A stretch of DNA of 11,590 nt from Dehalococcoidia bacterium (GTDB taxonomy: Bacteria; Chloroflexota; Dehalococcoidia; UBA2979), in the NCBI GenBank assembly GCA_018700215.1, contig JABIST010000290.1, positions 1-11,590 of the forward strand, read 5' to 3'. A model generated the notes under the pieces. The model searched no databases. It was not told the DNA's origin and was given only the letters and a program-made list of their open reading frames with translations. Position numbers and translations under genes: made by a program. The number at the start of each line of letters is the position of its first letter. Positions within the stretch are counted from its first letter, which is position 1. Positions 1 to 7,108 of this stretch are shown here, one piece after another.

Positions 1-2
1 CC

Positions 3-464
3 GCCAACACCCAACCCGCACCCACCAACACGCCGGCCCCAACGGCCACGATCACAGCAACGCCAACTCCCACAGCCACACCCGAACCGACACCACCCCC
101 GCTGACTTCCGATGATGCCGCCACCTTCTTTGAAGCACTCATCGACGCCCTCGTCTCTCACGACGTGGACTTCCTTGCTGCCAACCTCCATCCAGACGTC
201 GCTCAGCGCTATGGCGAAGACACCTGCACCGCCTACCTCGAGTCAGTACCTGCCGAAACCTCAATTCAGGTGCGTTCCATCGATGGCCCCGTCCCGTGGG
301 ACTGGACCACCAACGACGGCTTCGTCGCCACCTACCAGAACACCTGGAGCGTCGAGATCGAACGTCTCGCAGGTAGCCAAACCCTGGTCCAGGTCATGCA
401 TATCTCGGAAGTCGACTACCGCATCGTCTGGTTCACGGACTGTGGCGAACCGGTCAGCAGCTAG
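3..464 (+). CDS. Secreted Thr/Pro-linker protein with NTF2-like-looking domain (5' partial)
   Basis: The open frame enters from the left edge with no start in the window, so only the C-terminal 153 residues are visible. Visible residues 1-36 are a low-complexity Thr/Pro/Ala linker with repeated TPT and TAT units. A compact domain of about 115 residues follows. Its early helix (around DDAATFFEALIDALVSHD) and later beta-rich part, with several Trp and Tyr, look like an NTF2/SnoaL-type fold; this is a pattern judgement, not a family match. Two Cys (visible residues 75 and 147) could form a disulfide, which fits an exported protein. The missing N-terminus probably holds a signal peptide or lipobox. 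The TAG stop lies 14 bases before the next ATG, so it is probably cotranscribed with that membrane-protein gene, which has a similar linker. Function unknown; a surface or lipoprotein role is inferred. Confidence 0.75.
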   Translation, partial: ANTQPAPTNTPAPTATITATPTPTATPEPTPPPLTSDDAATFFEALIDALVSHDVDFLAANLHPDVAQRYGEDTCTAYLESVPAETSIQVRSIDGPVPWDWTTNDGFVATYQNTWSVEIERLAGSQTLVQVMHISEVDYRIVWFTDCGEPVSS

Positions 465-465
465 T

Positions 466-471
466 GAGGAG
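466..471 (+). promoter_or_regulatory. Ribosome binding site deciding the start at 479
   Basis: GAGGAG sits 7 bases before the ATG at 479, just after the upstream stop at 462-464. It favours the ATG over the in-frame GTG at 464, which overlaps the upstream TAG and would place this site inside the coding region. Confidence 0.6.
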
Positions 472-478
472 ACCCACG

Positions 479-1735
479 ATGACAACGAATCTCCGTCGCA
501 TCACGAGCGCGGCCGTGATCAGCCTCGTTGCGCTCGCCTTCCTCTCTAGCTCGCCGTCCCGGACCGCAGCCGATGAACACGAGACAGGCGACGCCTGCAT
601 TGGTGTGAAGCACGGCAACAACAGTTCCGACATCCTGCTCGCGATCAGCACCACACTTGATTCCGATGCGAAGCTGTTCGTCACCCTTCAGAACGGCGTC
701 GTCACTGAAGACTTTGGAGTCCCGGATGATCAGGGACGTGTCGGCCTCCTCTTCCCGATCTACAGCTACGGCGACTACGAAATTACCTCCGTCACCGCCA
801 CGACGCCTGAAGGCAGCGACCTCACCTTCCCCACCGACGCCTTCGGCAGCACGACGATCTCCATCGGACCCGATGAAGTCCCCTGCGACGTAGACCAACT
901 GGAACCGCTTGCTGCAGCGCCACTCACTCCCACCGCCACACCCGTCACCACAGAGTCACCAACAGCATCGCCAACCGAATCAGCCACGACGACTGCCACT
1001 GAATCCGCCACCCCCGTGCCGATCAGCGATTCGAGCGAAACCGCTTCGGAAGACGGAGCCAGTTTCCCCATCCTCCCAGCGTTGTTCATCATCGCTGGCC
1101 TCTTCATCGCCCTCCTCGGCGGCCTCTTCTTCTGGGGAGCCTTGCCGCTGACGACGCCGACACGGTCCCGCCCCCGACGATCCACGCCCCCACGCGAAAC
1201 CCCCACCGTGATCACACCCGAAGCTCGCGAGGTGATCCAGGCCATCTACGCTGGCGTCGACGCCGAAGGCGTCCGCATCGCCGGCCTCTCCCAGATCATC
1301 GAGGCCCACGATACCCTCATCGGCCCGAAAGACTCAGCCGGCGTGAATATCGGCCAGACGGTGGAGATTTCGGTCGCGCTGGACGCCAACGGAAAGCCGA
1401 TCCCGCGGATCGAAGACCGCGACGAATTCCAACCAGCCAGCTCGGTCATGACCATCCGCGTCACCCCCCACCAGGAGCACGGCGGCGAATTCTGGCGAGC
1501 GACAGTTCAGATCTGGGACGTCGATACCGCGCGCCTCGAGTTCGGCCAGAGCTCCGGGGCCACCAGCGCTGAACATGCCGCACTCACCGAAGGTCGCCCA
1601 ACCCACGAGTACGGCAACGACCCCGAATACCACGCCGCGATGCTCGACCTCGAGGCGACAACCGTCGCAGATGCGGTCGCCCAGGCCCTCGGCGGCGCTG
1701 CCTCAGGTGGAACCGTCGTGCCGCCACCTCGCTAG
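479..1735 (+). CDS. Type I membrane protein with Ser/Thr/Pro stalk and unrecognised cytoplasmic domain
   Basis: The 418-residue product is not recognised. From the ATG at 479 it begins with an export signal: Arg6 and Arg7, a hydrophobic core at about 11-22, then a small-residue region ending near Ala30-Ala31. Residues 32-147 form a beta-rich outer domain bracketed by Cys40 and Cys136, a likely disulfide. Residues 148-190 are a Ser/Thr/Pro/Glu stalk. Residues 196-224 are a clear transmembrane helix (FPILPALFIIAG onward), followed by an Arg-rich segment (SRPRRS), so the positive-inside rule puts the C-terminus in the cytoplasm. The roughly 180-residue cytoplasmic part starts with a helix (PEAREVIQAIYAG), continues with beta strands (VMTIRV, WRATVQIWDV) and ends in an Ala-rich helix (VADAVAQALGG). 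It follows the secreted-protein gene closely. A sensor, anchor or envelope-assembly role is possible but not shown. Confidence 0.8.
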   Translation: MTTNLRRITSAAVISLVALAFLSSSPSRTAADEHETGDACIGVKHGNNSSDILLAISTTLDSDAKLFVTLQNGVVTEDFGVPDDQGRVGLLFPIYSYGDYEITSVTATTPEGSDLTFPTDAFGSTTISIGPDEVPCDVDQLEPLAAAPLTPTATPVTTESPTASPTESATTTATESATPVPISDSSETASEDGASFPILPALFIIAGLFIALLGGLFFWGALPLTTPTRSRPRRSTPPRETPTVITPEAREVIQAIYAGVDAEGVRIAGLSQIIEAHDTLIGPKDSAGVNIGQTVEISVALDANGKPIPRIEDRDEFQPASSVMTIRVTPHQEHGGEFWRATVQIWDVDTARLEFGQSSGATSAEHAALTEGRPTHEYGNDPEYHAAMLDLEATTVADAVAQALGGAASGGTVVPPPR

Positions 1736-1777
1736 ACTCAGCTATCCACGACCATCGATGAGAGGCGACATCAACCG

Positions 1778-2719
1778 ATGCCCACAATCCAATCGGCCAC
1801 CGGACCGATCGACACCAATGACATGGGATTCACGCTCACCCACGAGCACGTCCTCGTCTCCTCGCCCCCGATCCTCCTCCAGTACCCTGACCGCTTCGAC
1901 CTGGACGCAGATCTCGCCATCGCCGTTTCCAACCTCAAAGCGGCCTACGAGGCCGGTGTCCGCACCATCGTCGACCTGACGCCCATCACCCTCGGCCGCA
2001 ACGCGCCGCACATCCGCAGCGCGGCTGAACAATCTGGCGTGCAGATCATCGTCGCGACCGGCCTGTACTACTACCACGACGTCTATTTCAGCGTTCAGCC
2101 CACCGACGCCATCACCGACCTCTTCGTCGAAGATATCGAACAGGGCATCGGCGACACCGGCATCCACGCCGGCGTGATCAAGGCAGCCACCGAGCCAGAG
2201 ATGACCAGGCTCAACGAACGCTTTCTCCGTGCCACTGCCCGCGCCCACCGCCGCACCGGCGTCCCAATCGGCACCCACACCTTCCCGGAGGCCCAGACCG
2301 GCCTGGACCAGATCCGAGTCTTCCAGGAAGAAGGCGTCGACCTCGGCCGCGTCATCATCGGCCACTCAGACGACTCCGACGACATTGATTACCTCGACCA
2401 GATCATCCAGTCAGGCGCCTACTGCGGCATGGACCGCATCGGCCTCCCCAACCCCCGCACCAGCGAGCAGCGCGCCGACATGATCGCCGCCCTCATCCAG
2501 CGCGGCCACGCCAACCGCATCACCCTCTCCCACGACGCTGGCCGCATGCACGGATTCTCCGAGGAAGTAAAGGCCGAACGCATCCCGGACTGGCGCTACA
2601 CCTTCGTCCCCCTCGAATTCTCCCAACTCCTCCGCGACCGAGGCGTCTCCGACGACACGATCGAACAAATGACCGTCCACAACCCGCGTACCATTTTCGA
2701 GCAAACCCAGCCCTACTAG
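1778..2719 (+). CDS. Phosphotriesterase-family metallohydrolase (amidohydrolase superfamily)
   Basis: The 313-residue product belongs to the phosphotriesterase-related family, binuclear-metal TIM-barrel hydrolases that include phosphotriesterases and lactonases. The whole ligand set is visible: His22 and His24 in TLTHEH, Lys135 in GVIKAA (the bridging Lys, normally carboxylated), His167 in GTHTF, His196 in IGHSDD and Asp253 in LSHDAG. Length and the N-terminal pattern (GPIDTNDMGFTLTHEH) fit a complete family member with M1 at 1778. A GAGAGG ribosome binding site lies a rather long 12 bases upstream. There is no signal peptide, so it is probably cytoplasmic. It lies 42 bases after the membrane-protein gene and 31 bases before a VOC-family gene, so cotranscription is plausible. 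The substrate cannot be read from sequence: lactone, phosphotriester or another ester. Family assignment is firm; natural phosphotriesterase activity is not claimed. Confidence 0.93.
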   Translation: MPTIQSATGPIDTNDMGFTLTHEHVLVSSPPILLQYPDRFDLDADLAIAVSNLKAAYEAGVRTIVDLTPITLGRNAPHIRSAAEQSGVQIIVATGLYYYHDVYFSVQPTDAITDLFVEDIEQGIGDTGIHAGVIKAATEPEMTRLNERFLRATARAHRRTGVPIGTHTFPEAQTGLDQIRVFQEEGVDLGRVIIGHSDDSDDIDYLDQIIQSGAYCGMDRIGLPNPRTSEQRADMIAALIQRGHANRITLSHDAGRMHGFSEEVKAERIPDWRYTFVPLEFSQLLRDRGVSDDTIEQMTVHNPRTIFEQTQPY

Positions 2720-2750
2720 CCGTCGCCCGCCGGATCCCGAGGAGCCCGCC

Positions 2751-3143
2751 ATGCCGTTCAACATCAACCACATCCACCTCAAATCCACCGACCCGAAGGC
2801 AACCGCCGACTGGTGGGTGAACGCCTTCAACTTCACGATCGACTCCGACGCGGTCCGTGAGAGCGGCGACCGCTTCATCTCCTGTGCCAGCGAAAACGGC
2901 ATCCGCGTCAACATCTCCGAGCCGATGGCGGGCCAAACCTTTGCCCCGGGCGACGCCGGCCTCCGCTACGGCCTCGAGCACTTCGGCCTCGACTCCGCTG
3001 ACCTCGAAGCCGACATCGCCCGTCTCGAGACGCTCGGTGCCACCCTCCTCGACGGCCCGATCGAGATGAGCCCGACCGTCCGCATCGCATTCATCGAGGT
3101 GCCAGAGAACGTCCGCGTCGAGCTGATCGAGCGCAGCGAGTAG
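2751..3143 (+). CDS. VOC-family (glyoxalase/dioxygenase-fold) protein
   Basis: The product is 130 residues, the usual size of a single-subunit vicinal-oxygen-chelate protein built from two beta-alpha-beta-beta-beta modules. The first strand (NINHIHLKS) and following helix (ATADWWVNAFNF) are typical. Candidate metal ligands are His7 or His9 at the N-terminus, His77 (YGLEHFGL) and Glu124 (VRVELIER), in the usual order for this superfamily. Members include glyoxalase I, extradiol dioxygenases, methylmalonyl-CoA epimerase and antibiotic-binding proteins, and the sequence alone does not separate these. AGGAG lies 6 bases before the ATG. The gene is 31 bases after the phosphotriesterase-family gene and probably shares its transcript. 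Its stop is only 6 bases from the 3' end of the convergent CoA-transferase gene. Confidence 0.88.
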   Translation: MPFNINHIHLKSTDPKATADWWVNAFNFTIDSDAVRESGDRFISCASENGIRVNISEPMAGQTFAPGDAGLRYGLEHFGLDSADLEADIARLETLGATLLDGPIEMSPTVRIAFIEVPENVRVELIERSE

Positions 3144-3149
3144 TCGCCG

Positions 3150-5642
3150 CTACTGCCCCCGCGCCCGTGCCAGCGCCTCTTCACTGAACTCGGTGCCCAC
3201 GAGGCCCGCGTCCATCTGCTGCTGCTGCCACTCATCCGAGTAGCCCAGCAACTCTTGGTACACGTACTCATTGTCTTCGCCTAACTTCGGCGGATGCCGT
3301 CGTGCCGGCATCGAGGTGGCAGCAAACTCAAAGAGCCGGCCCGGATAGTCAATCGTCCCAAAGTCATCTCGGTAGATCGGCTCGAACCAGTCCCGCGATC
3401 GAAGCTGTGGACAGTTGAACGCGTCGGCATCATCCTGCACCGGGCCAGCCGGCACCCCTGCTGCCACCAGCACCTCGAACAGCTCCTCGCGACTCCGCGT
3501 CGATGTCGCCGCCTCCACCGCGCGGTCCAGCTCCCGACGTCGCGCCCACCGTCTGGCCGCCGTCGCCAGTTCCGCATCCGACGCAAGTTCGTCCAACCCC
3601 AACGCTCCGCATAGCGCGAGCCAGTGATCGTCGCTCTGCACGTCGATCGCGATCCACCGATCGTCCCCGGTGCAGCGATACACGTTCTGCGGCGCACGCG
3701 TTCGATGATCGTTCGCCACCGACTCCCGCACACGGTCGTTCATCTGATAGTCCAGGTACTCGATGCCCATGAGCTGCATGAACGCCTCAGCCTGCGGGAT
3801 CTCCACTTGCTGCCCCTCGCCCGTCCGCGCCCGATGTCGCAGCGCCACTACCGCCGCGAACGCCGCCGTCAGCCCGGCTACCGAGTCACAGGCATACGTC
3901 TCGCCTGCCATCTCCGGTGTCGCGTTCGGGTACGCGCGCAGGATCAGATGCCCGGCCATCGCCTCCAGGTGATTCCCCCAGCAGCGGTAGTCTCGGTAGT
4001 CGCCGGTCAGCCCCAGCCCCGGCATCCGCACATAGATCAACCGAGGGTTAATCGCACTCAGCTCCTCATACGTCAGCCCCAGTCGATTGATCGTGTCCGG
4101 CACGTTGTTCTCGACGATCACGTCCGTCGATTTCACCAACTCAAGGAACGCCGCGCGCCCCTCCGGCGTACGTACATCGCCCGTGAACGACCGCTTGTCG
4201 AGGGCGGAGCAGTTGAAGTTCACGGCTCGATTCCACGGTGGGTCGTCTGGATTCCCGCCCATCCAACCTTCACGAGTCACGTTGAACGGCCGCGTTTGCG
4301 GCTGCACCGTGTTGATCGGTTCCATCTTGATTACTTCGGCACCCCACTCCGCCATCAGTTGGCTCGCGAACGGCCCCGCCCACACCACCGCCATGTCCAG
4401 CACCCGAATGCCCGCGAGCGGCAACCCCAGCCCACTTACCCCAACCGAGGCGTCCCTATCTACCGAGTCCGGCGCCTCCCGTTCTAGCTCCTCCAGCTCG
4501 CGCATCACCTCGTCGTGATGCTCATCGAGCAGCGGCGCCCGCCGCGCCACCGGTCGAGGTGATGCTGACAGCACTGCGGGCCGCCCGGGGTAGTCCAACT
4601 CACCCGCAACCGGATGCTCGATTCGTTCCCACAGCCCGCGTGCCCGGAAGTTCGGATCGGCCAGCGTGTCCGCCACCGTATATACGGCGCCGCCCAACAC
4701 ACGATGCTCTTGCGCAATCTTCAGCGCCTCGCGCATCTCGTATTGCATCGCCCACGCGAGGTAGGCCGCCTCAATCTCATCCACCAGCTCCAGCGGCACC
4801 TCGGGCCCCGGCAATCCGATCTCCGGCCGCGCAGCCAGGTCGGGCCGCCCCACCATGTTCAGCATCGCGTTCAGTCGATCGAACCCCAGCAGATTGATGA
4901 ACCCGTCCAGGCACGGCTTCACCCCGCTCGCGATCGCGAAGGCCGCCGGACGGCGCTCCGCGATGTAGCCGTTGTACGCATGCCCCAGCAGATTGAGCTG
5001 CCGTCGGTCCTTGCCCCCCGTCTGCGTCTCGTAGATCGAGACATCGATCGAATCGCCGCCTCCACCCGCCTCTGCTCGAAGTACCGCAAGCATCGTCGCG
5101 AACGCGCCGGCAAGGCCAGCCTGCCACAGCGCATAGTCGCCACCGAGGCGCAGCGGCTCTCGCTCAGCGTGCCCCGTCGCGTACACCGCGCCGCCCATCG
5201 ACTGCAGCACCAGATCGCTCTCTGGCAGCCCGGCGTACGGCCCCGTCTGTCCGAACGGCGTAATCGAACACGTCACCAGCTCCGGTCGATCTGCACGCAA
5301 TTCCTCCAGATCCAACCCCAGCTCGGCCAACCGCCCCGGCGTCAGGTCCTCCAGCACCACGTCGCTCACCCGCGCCAGTCGTCGTGCCAGCTCGATGCCA
5401 TCGAAACTCTCGAGGTCGGCCACCACGCTCCGCTTGTTGGTGTTGAACAACAGGAACGGCGCGCTCGCCTCGGTGTTCGGCCCATCCCCCGGGAACGGCC
5501 CTTCGTGCCGCGCACGGTCACCGCCCGGAGGCTCCAGCTTCGTCACCGTCGCTCCGAAATCGGCCAGCAGCTTCGTCGCGTGTGGCCCCGCGATCCCGGT
5601 GGTCAGATCAAGGACTCGCAACCCCTCGAGTGGTGCTGTCAT
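3150..5642 (-). CDS. Tandem two-domain CaiB/BaiF class III CoA-transferase
   Basis: The 830-residue product carries two complete class III CoA-transferase domains, roughly residues 1-385 and 409-800, joined by an acidic linker. This family moves CoA between an acyl-CoA and a free acid through an aspartyl-CoA thioester intermediate. Each half opens with the family pattern (LEGLRVLDLTTGIAGP; LAGIRVLDMAVVWAGP) and each keeps an Asp where the catalytic residue is expected: Asp169 (LRLGGDYALWQAG) and Asp586 (YACDSVAG). Domain 1 also has NTNKRSV and a GRPDL motif. The halves are clearly diverged, so the fusion is not a recent duplication. The ATG at 5642 is chosen because the domain begins there and it lies 10 bases after the crotonase-family stop. 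A longer in-frame start at 5705 would overlap that gene and add 21 unlike residues. The Shine-Dalgarno is weak (GAGCGG), so translational coupling is likely. DddD-type DMSP enzymes share this architecture; the substrate here is unknown. Confidence 0.93.
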   Translation of the reverse strand: MTAPLEGLRVLDLTTGIAGPHATKLLADFGATVTKLEPPGGDRARHEGPFPGDGPNTEASAPFLLFNTNKRSVVADLESFDGIELARRLARVSDVVLEDLTPGRLAELGLDLEELRADRPELVTCSITPFGQTGPYAGLPESDLVLQSMGGAVYATGHAEREPLRLGGDYALWQAGLAGAFATMLAVLRAEAGGGGDSIDVSIYETQTGGKDRRQLNLLGHAYNGYIAERRPAAFAIASGVKPCLDGFINLLGFDRLNAMLNMVGRPDLAARPEIGLPGPEVPLELVDEIEAAYLAWAMQYEMREALKIAQEHRVLGGAVYTVADTLADPNFRARGLWERIEHPVAGELDYPGRPAVLSASPRPVARRAPLLDEHHDEVMRELEELEREAPDSVDRDASVGVSGLGLPLAGIRVLDMAVVWAGPFASQLMAEWGAEVIKMEPINTVQPQTRPFNVTREGWMGGNPDDPPWNRAVNFNCSALDKRSFTGDVRTPEGRAAFLELVKSTDVIVENNVPDTINRLGLTYEELSAINPRLIYVRMPGLGLTGDYRDYRCWGNHLEAMAGHLILRAYPNATPEMAGETYACDSVAGLTAAFAAVVALRHRARTGEGQQVEIPQAEAFMQLMGIEYLDYQMNDRVRESVANDHRTRAPQNVYRCTGDDRWIAIDVQSDDHWLALCGALGLDELASDAELATAARRWARRRELDRAVEAATSTRSREELFEVLVAAGVPAGPVQDDADAFNCPQLRSRDWFEPIYRDDFGTIDYPGRLFEFAATSMPARRHPPKLGEDNEYVYQELLGYSDEWQQQQMDAGLVGTEFSEEALARARGQ

Positions 5643-5652
5643 CGTGCGCCGC

Positions 5653-6513
5653 TCAGCTACGCGGCTTGGAACGCGGACCGAAGGGCTCTGGCAAGAACGG
5701 CTCATCGCGTGCCTTCAGGAACGCGCTGAACCCGCCGGTCGCCTGCGCCGCCTCCATGTGTTCCAGATCCGGTCCATCGTTCTCCGCCTCGACAATCGTC
5801 GAGAGCACGCCGTTCATGTTCAGCGCCGCCCGCAACCCCATCGCATCCAACCCCAGCGTTGTGATCGCCTTGTTCAGCCGCACCGATTCGCTCGGCACCT
5901 TCGCCAGCCGCTCCGCCAACGCCCGGGCGCGCTCGATCAACTGGTCATGTGGCACGATCTCGTTGATCGCGCCAATCCGTAGCGCCTCCGCCGCATCGAA
6001 GTGATCGCCCGTCAGCGCGTACCGATGTGCATTCTTCCAGCCGCACAACAGCGCGAACAGCACCGTCGTATTCGAGGTCATCCGAATCTCTGGCTGCCCG
6101 AACACCGCCTGGTCCGATGCGAGCGTGATGTCGCACGCCAGCGAGTACCAGAAGCCACCGCCGATACACCACCCGTTGATCGCCGCGATGATCGGCTTCG
6201 GGTGCCCCATCACGTTCATGATCATGTCCGGGTTCCGCATCGCGGAATCCCACCACGTCTTCAAGTGCTTGCTCGTCGGCAGTCGCTCGCGCCCGACCCC
6301 ACCGCCCGAGATGTCGTAGCCCGCGGAGAACGCGCGCCCCGCTCCCGTGAGGATGATCGCCCGCACCGAGTCGTCCTCACCGGCCTCATCCAGCGCGGCG
6401 TGCAGTTCGCGCTCTAGCGGCGGAGATAGCGCGTTCAGCGCGTCGGGTCGGTTCAGCGTGATCGTCAGCACCGCCCCGTCCTGCTCGTACAGTACGTGCT
6501 CGTAGTCGCCCAT
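5653..6513 (-). CDS. Enoyl-CoA hydratase/isomerase (crotonase) family protein lacking one catalytic Glu
   Basis: The 286-residue crotonase-superfamily protein should bind an acyl-CoA and stabilise a thioester enolate. Both oxyanion-hole segments are visible: FSAGYDI (residues 62-68) and INGWCIGGG (112-120). Aligned without gaps to the classic hydratase segment GGGCELAMMCD, this protein reads GGGFWYSLACD, so Trp122 replaces the first catalytic Glu (Glu144 in rat mitochondrial hydratase). The second is kept as Glu142 in FGQPEI (Glu164 in rat). A loop rich in Trp and Lys at about 70-96 may form a substrate lid. Ordinary 2-enoyl-CoA hydration is therefore doubtful; isomerase, hydrolase, lyase or another crotonase chemistry is possible. 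AAGGAG lies 5 bases before the ATG at 6513. The gene is 83 bases after the GNAT gene and 10 bases before the CoA-transferase, its likely partner. Confidence 0.9.
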   Translation of the reverse strand: MGDYEHVLYEQDGAVLTITLNRPDALNALSPPLERELHAALDEAGEDDSVRAIILTGAGRAFSAGYDISGGGVGRERLPTSKHLKTWWDSAMRNPDMIMNVMGHPKPIIAAINGWCIGGGFWYSLACDITLASDQAVFGQPEIRMTSNTTVLFALLCGWKNAHRYALTGDHFDAAEALRIGAINEIVPHDQLIERARALAERLAKVPSESVRLNKAITTLGLDAMGLRAALNMNGVLSTIVEAENDGPDLEHMEAAQATGGFSAFLKARDEPFLPEPFGPRSKPRS

Positions 6514-6552
6514 CAGATCTCCTTCACTACCGTCGAATGTCGCCCCGGCGGC

Positions 6553-6558
6553 ATTGTA
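6553..6558 (-). promoter_or_regulatory. Possible -10 element upstream of the crotonase-family gene
   Basis: In the 83-base gap between the GNAT and crotonase-family genes the - strand reads TACAAT, five of six bases matching a sigma-70 -10 box. No convincing -35 hexamer sits 16-18 bases upstream. If real, it would let the last two genes be expressed separately from the amidase genes. Weak evidence. Confidence 0.22.
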
Positions 6559-6596
6559 GACGTGCCAGCCCGGCCAGCATTTCCACAGATGCGCAC

Positions 6597-7097
6597 CTAC
6601 TCCTCGGACGCCCCGACTTCATCCGCCAGCACGTCGAGTCCTGAACCGTCTACGCGATACGTCAGCCACTCCTGCTGGTGACTCATCCCCAGCCGCTCGT
6701 AGAACGCCCGCGCCGGGTTCCAGTCCAACACCGACAGCTCCACCCGCGACGAACCACGCTCCCGCGCGATCGCCGCCACCGACGCCATCAGCGCGCGTCC
6801 CACCCCGGCCCCGCGCGCTTCATCGAGGACGAAGAGATCCTCGATGTGAATCCCGGCCGTCCCCTCCCACGTCGAGTAGTTCATGAAGAACAACGCGAAT
6901 CCGACTGGCTCACCGCTCAGCTCTGCAATCAGCGACTCGAACCGTGGCGTCGCCCCGAACCCATCGCGCACGATCTCCGCCTCGGTCACCTTCACGCTCG
7001 ACAGCGGCTCGTGCTCGAACTCCGCCAGCCCTCGGATGAACCGCACGATCGTCGAAGCATCCTCAGGCGTAGCCGGACGGACTCGGACCTCTGACAC
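6597..7097 (-). CDS. GNAT-family N-acetyltransferase, diamine acetyltransferase (SSAT)-like
   Basis: The 166-residue product is a single GNAT domain that would transfer acetyl from acetyl-CoA to an amine. The acetyl-CoA pyrophosphate loop is RGAGVGRA (residues 95-102), and the following segment has WNPARAFYERLG with Tyr133, the usual general-acid position. The block FFMNYSTWEGTAGIHIEDLFV (about 70-90) and the later LDWNPA and EWLTYR closely resemble spermidine/spermine acetyltransferase-type proteins, so a small amine or amino-acid substrate is plausible but unproven. Translation starts at a GTG at 7097, with GAGAGG 6 bases upstream overlapping the amidase stop codon. The 11-base gap and this overlap suggest translational coupling to the amidase. 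Confidence 0.9.
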   Translation of the reverse strand: MSEVRVRPATPEDASTIVRFIRGLAEFEHEPLSSVKVTEAEIVRDGFGATPRFESLIAELSGEPVGFALFFMNYSTWEGTAGIHIEDLFVLDEARGAGVGRALMASVAAIARERGSSRVELSVLDWNPARAFYERLGMSHQQEWLTYRVDGSGLDVLADEVGASEE

Positions 7098-7108
7098 AAG
7101 CTGCCTCT

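Noticed and set aside
3..110. Pro/Thr-coding stretch at the left edge as a DNA-level tandem repeat
   Set aside because: The short repeated units vary in sequence and are explained by the Thr/Pro protein linker in one open frame.
464..478. GTG at 464 as start of the membrane-protein gene
   Set aside because: It overlaps the upstream stop and lies before the good GAGGAG at 466-471, which is spaced correctly for the ATG at 479.
1742..2365. - strand open frame of 207 codons antisense to the phosphotriesterase-family gene
   Set aside because: Asp/Val/Gly-rich shadow with no domain; the + strand frame has the complete metal-ligand set.
3624..4487. Second + strand open frame of 287 codons antisense to the CoA-transferase
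   Set aside because: Arg/His/Pro-rich, no recognisable domain, and fully covered by the second CoA-transferase domain on the other strand.
5643..5705. N-terminal extension of the CoA-transferase to an ATG at 5705
   Set aside because: It would overlap the end of the crotonase-family gene and adds 21 residues unlike the family; the domain begins right after the ATG at 5642.
4614..5729. Long + strand open frame of 371 codons antisense to the CoA-transferase
   Set aside because: Its product is an Arg/Gln/Pro/His-rich string with no domain. The opposite frame is a clear CaiB/BaiF protein. Such frames are expected in high-GC DNA with C/G-ending codons.
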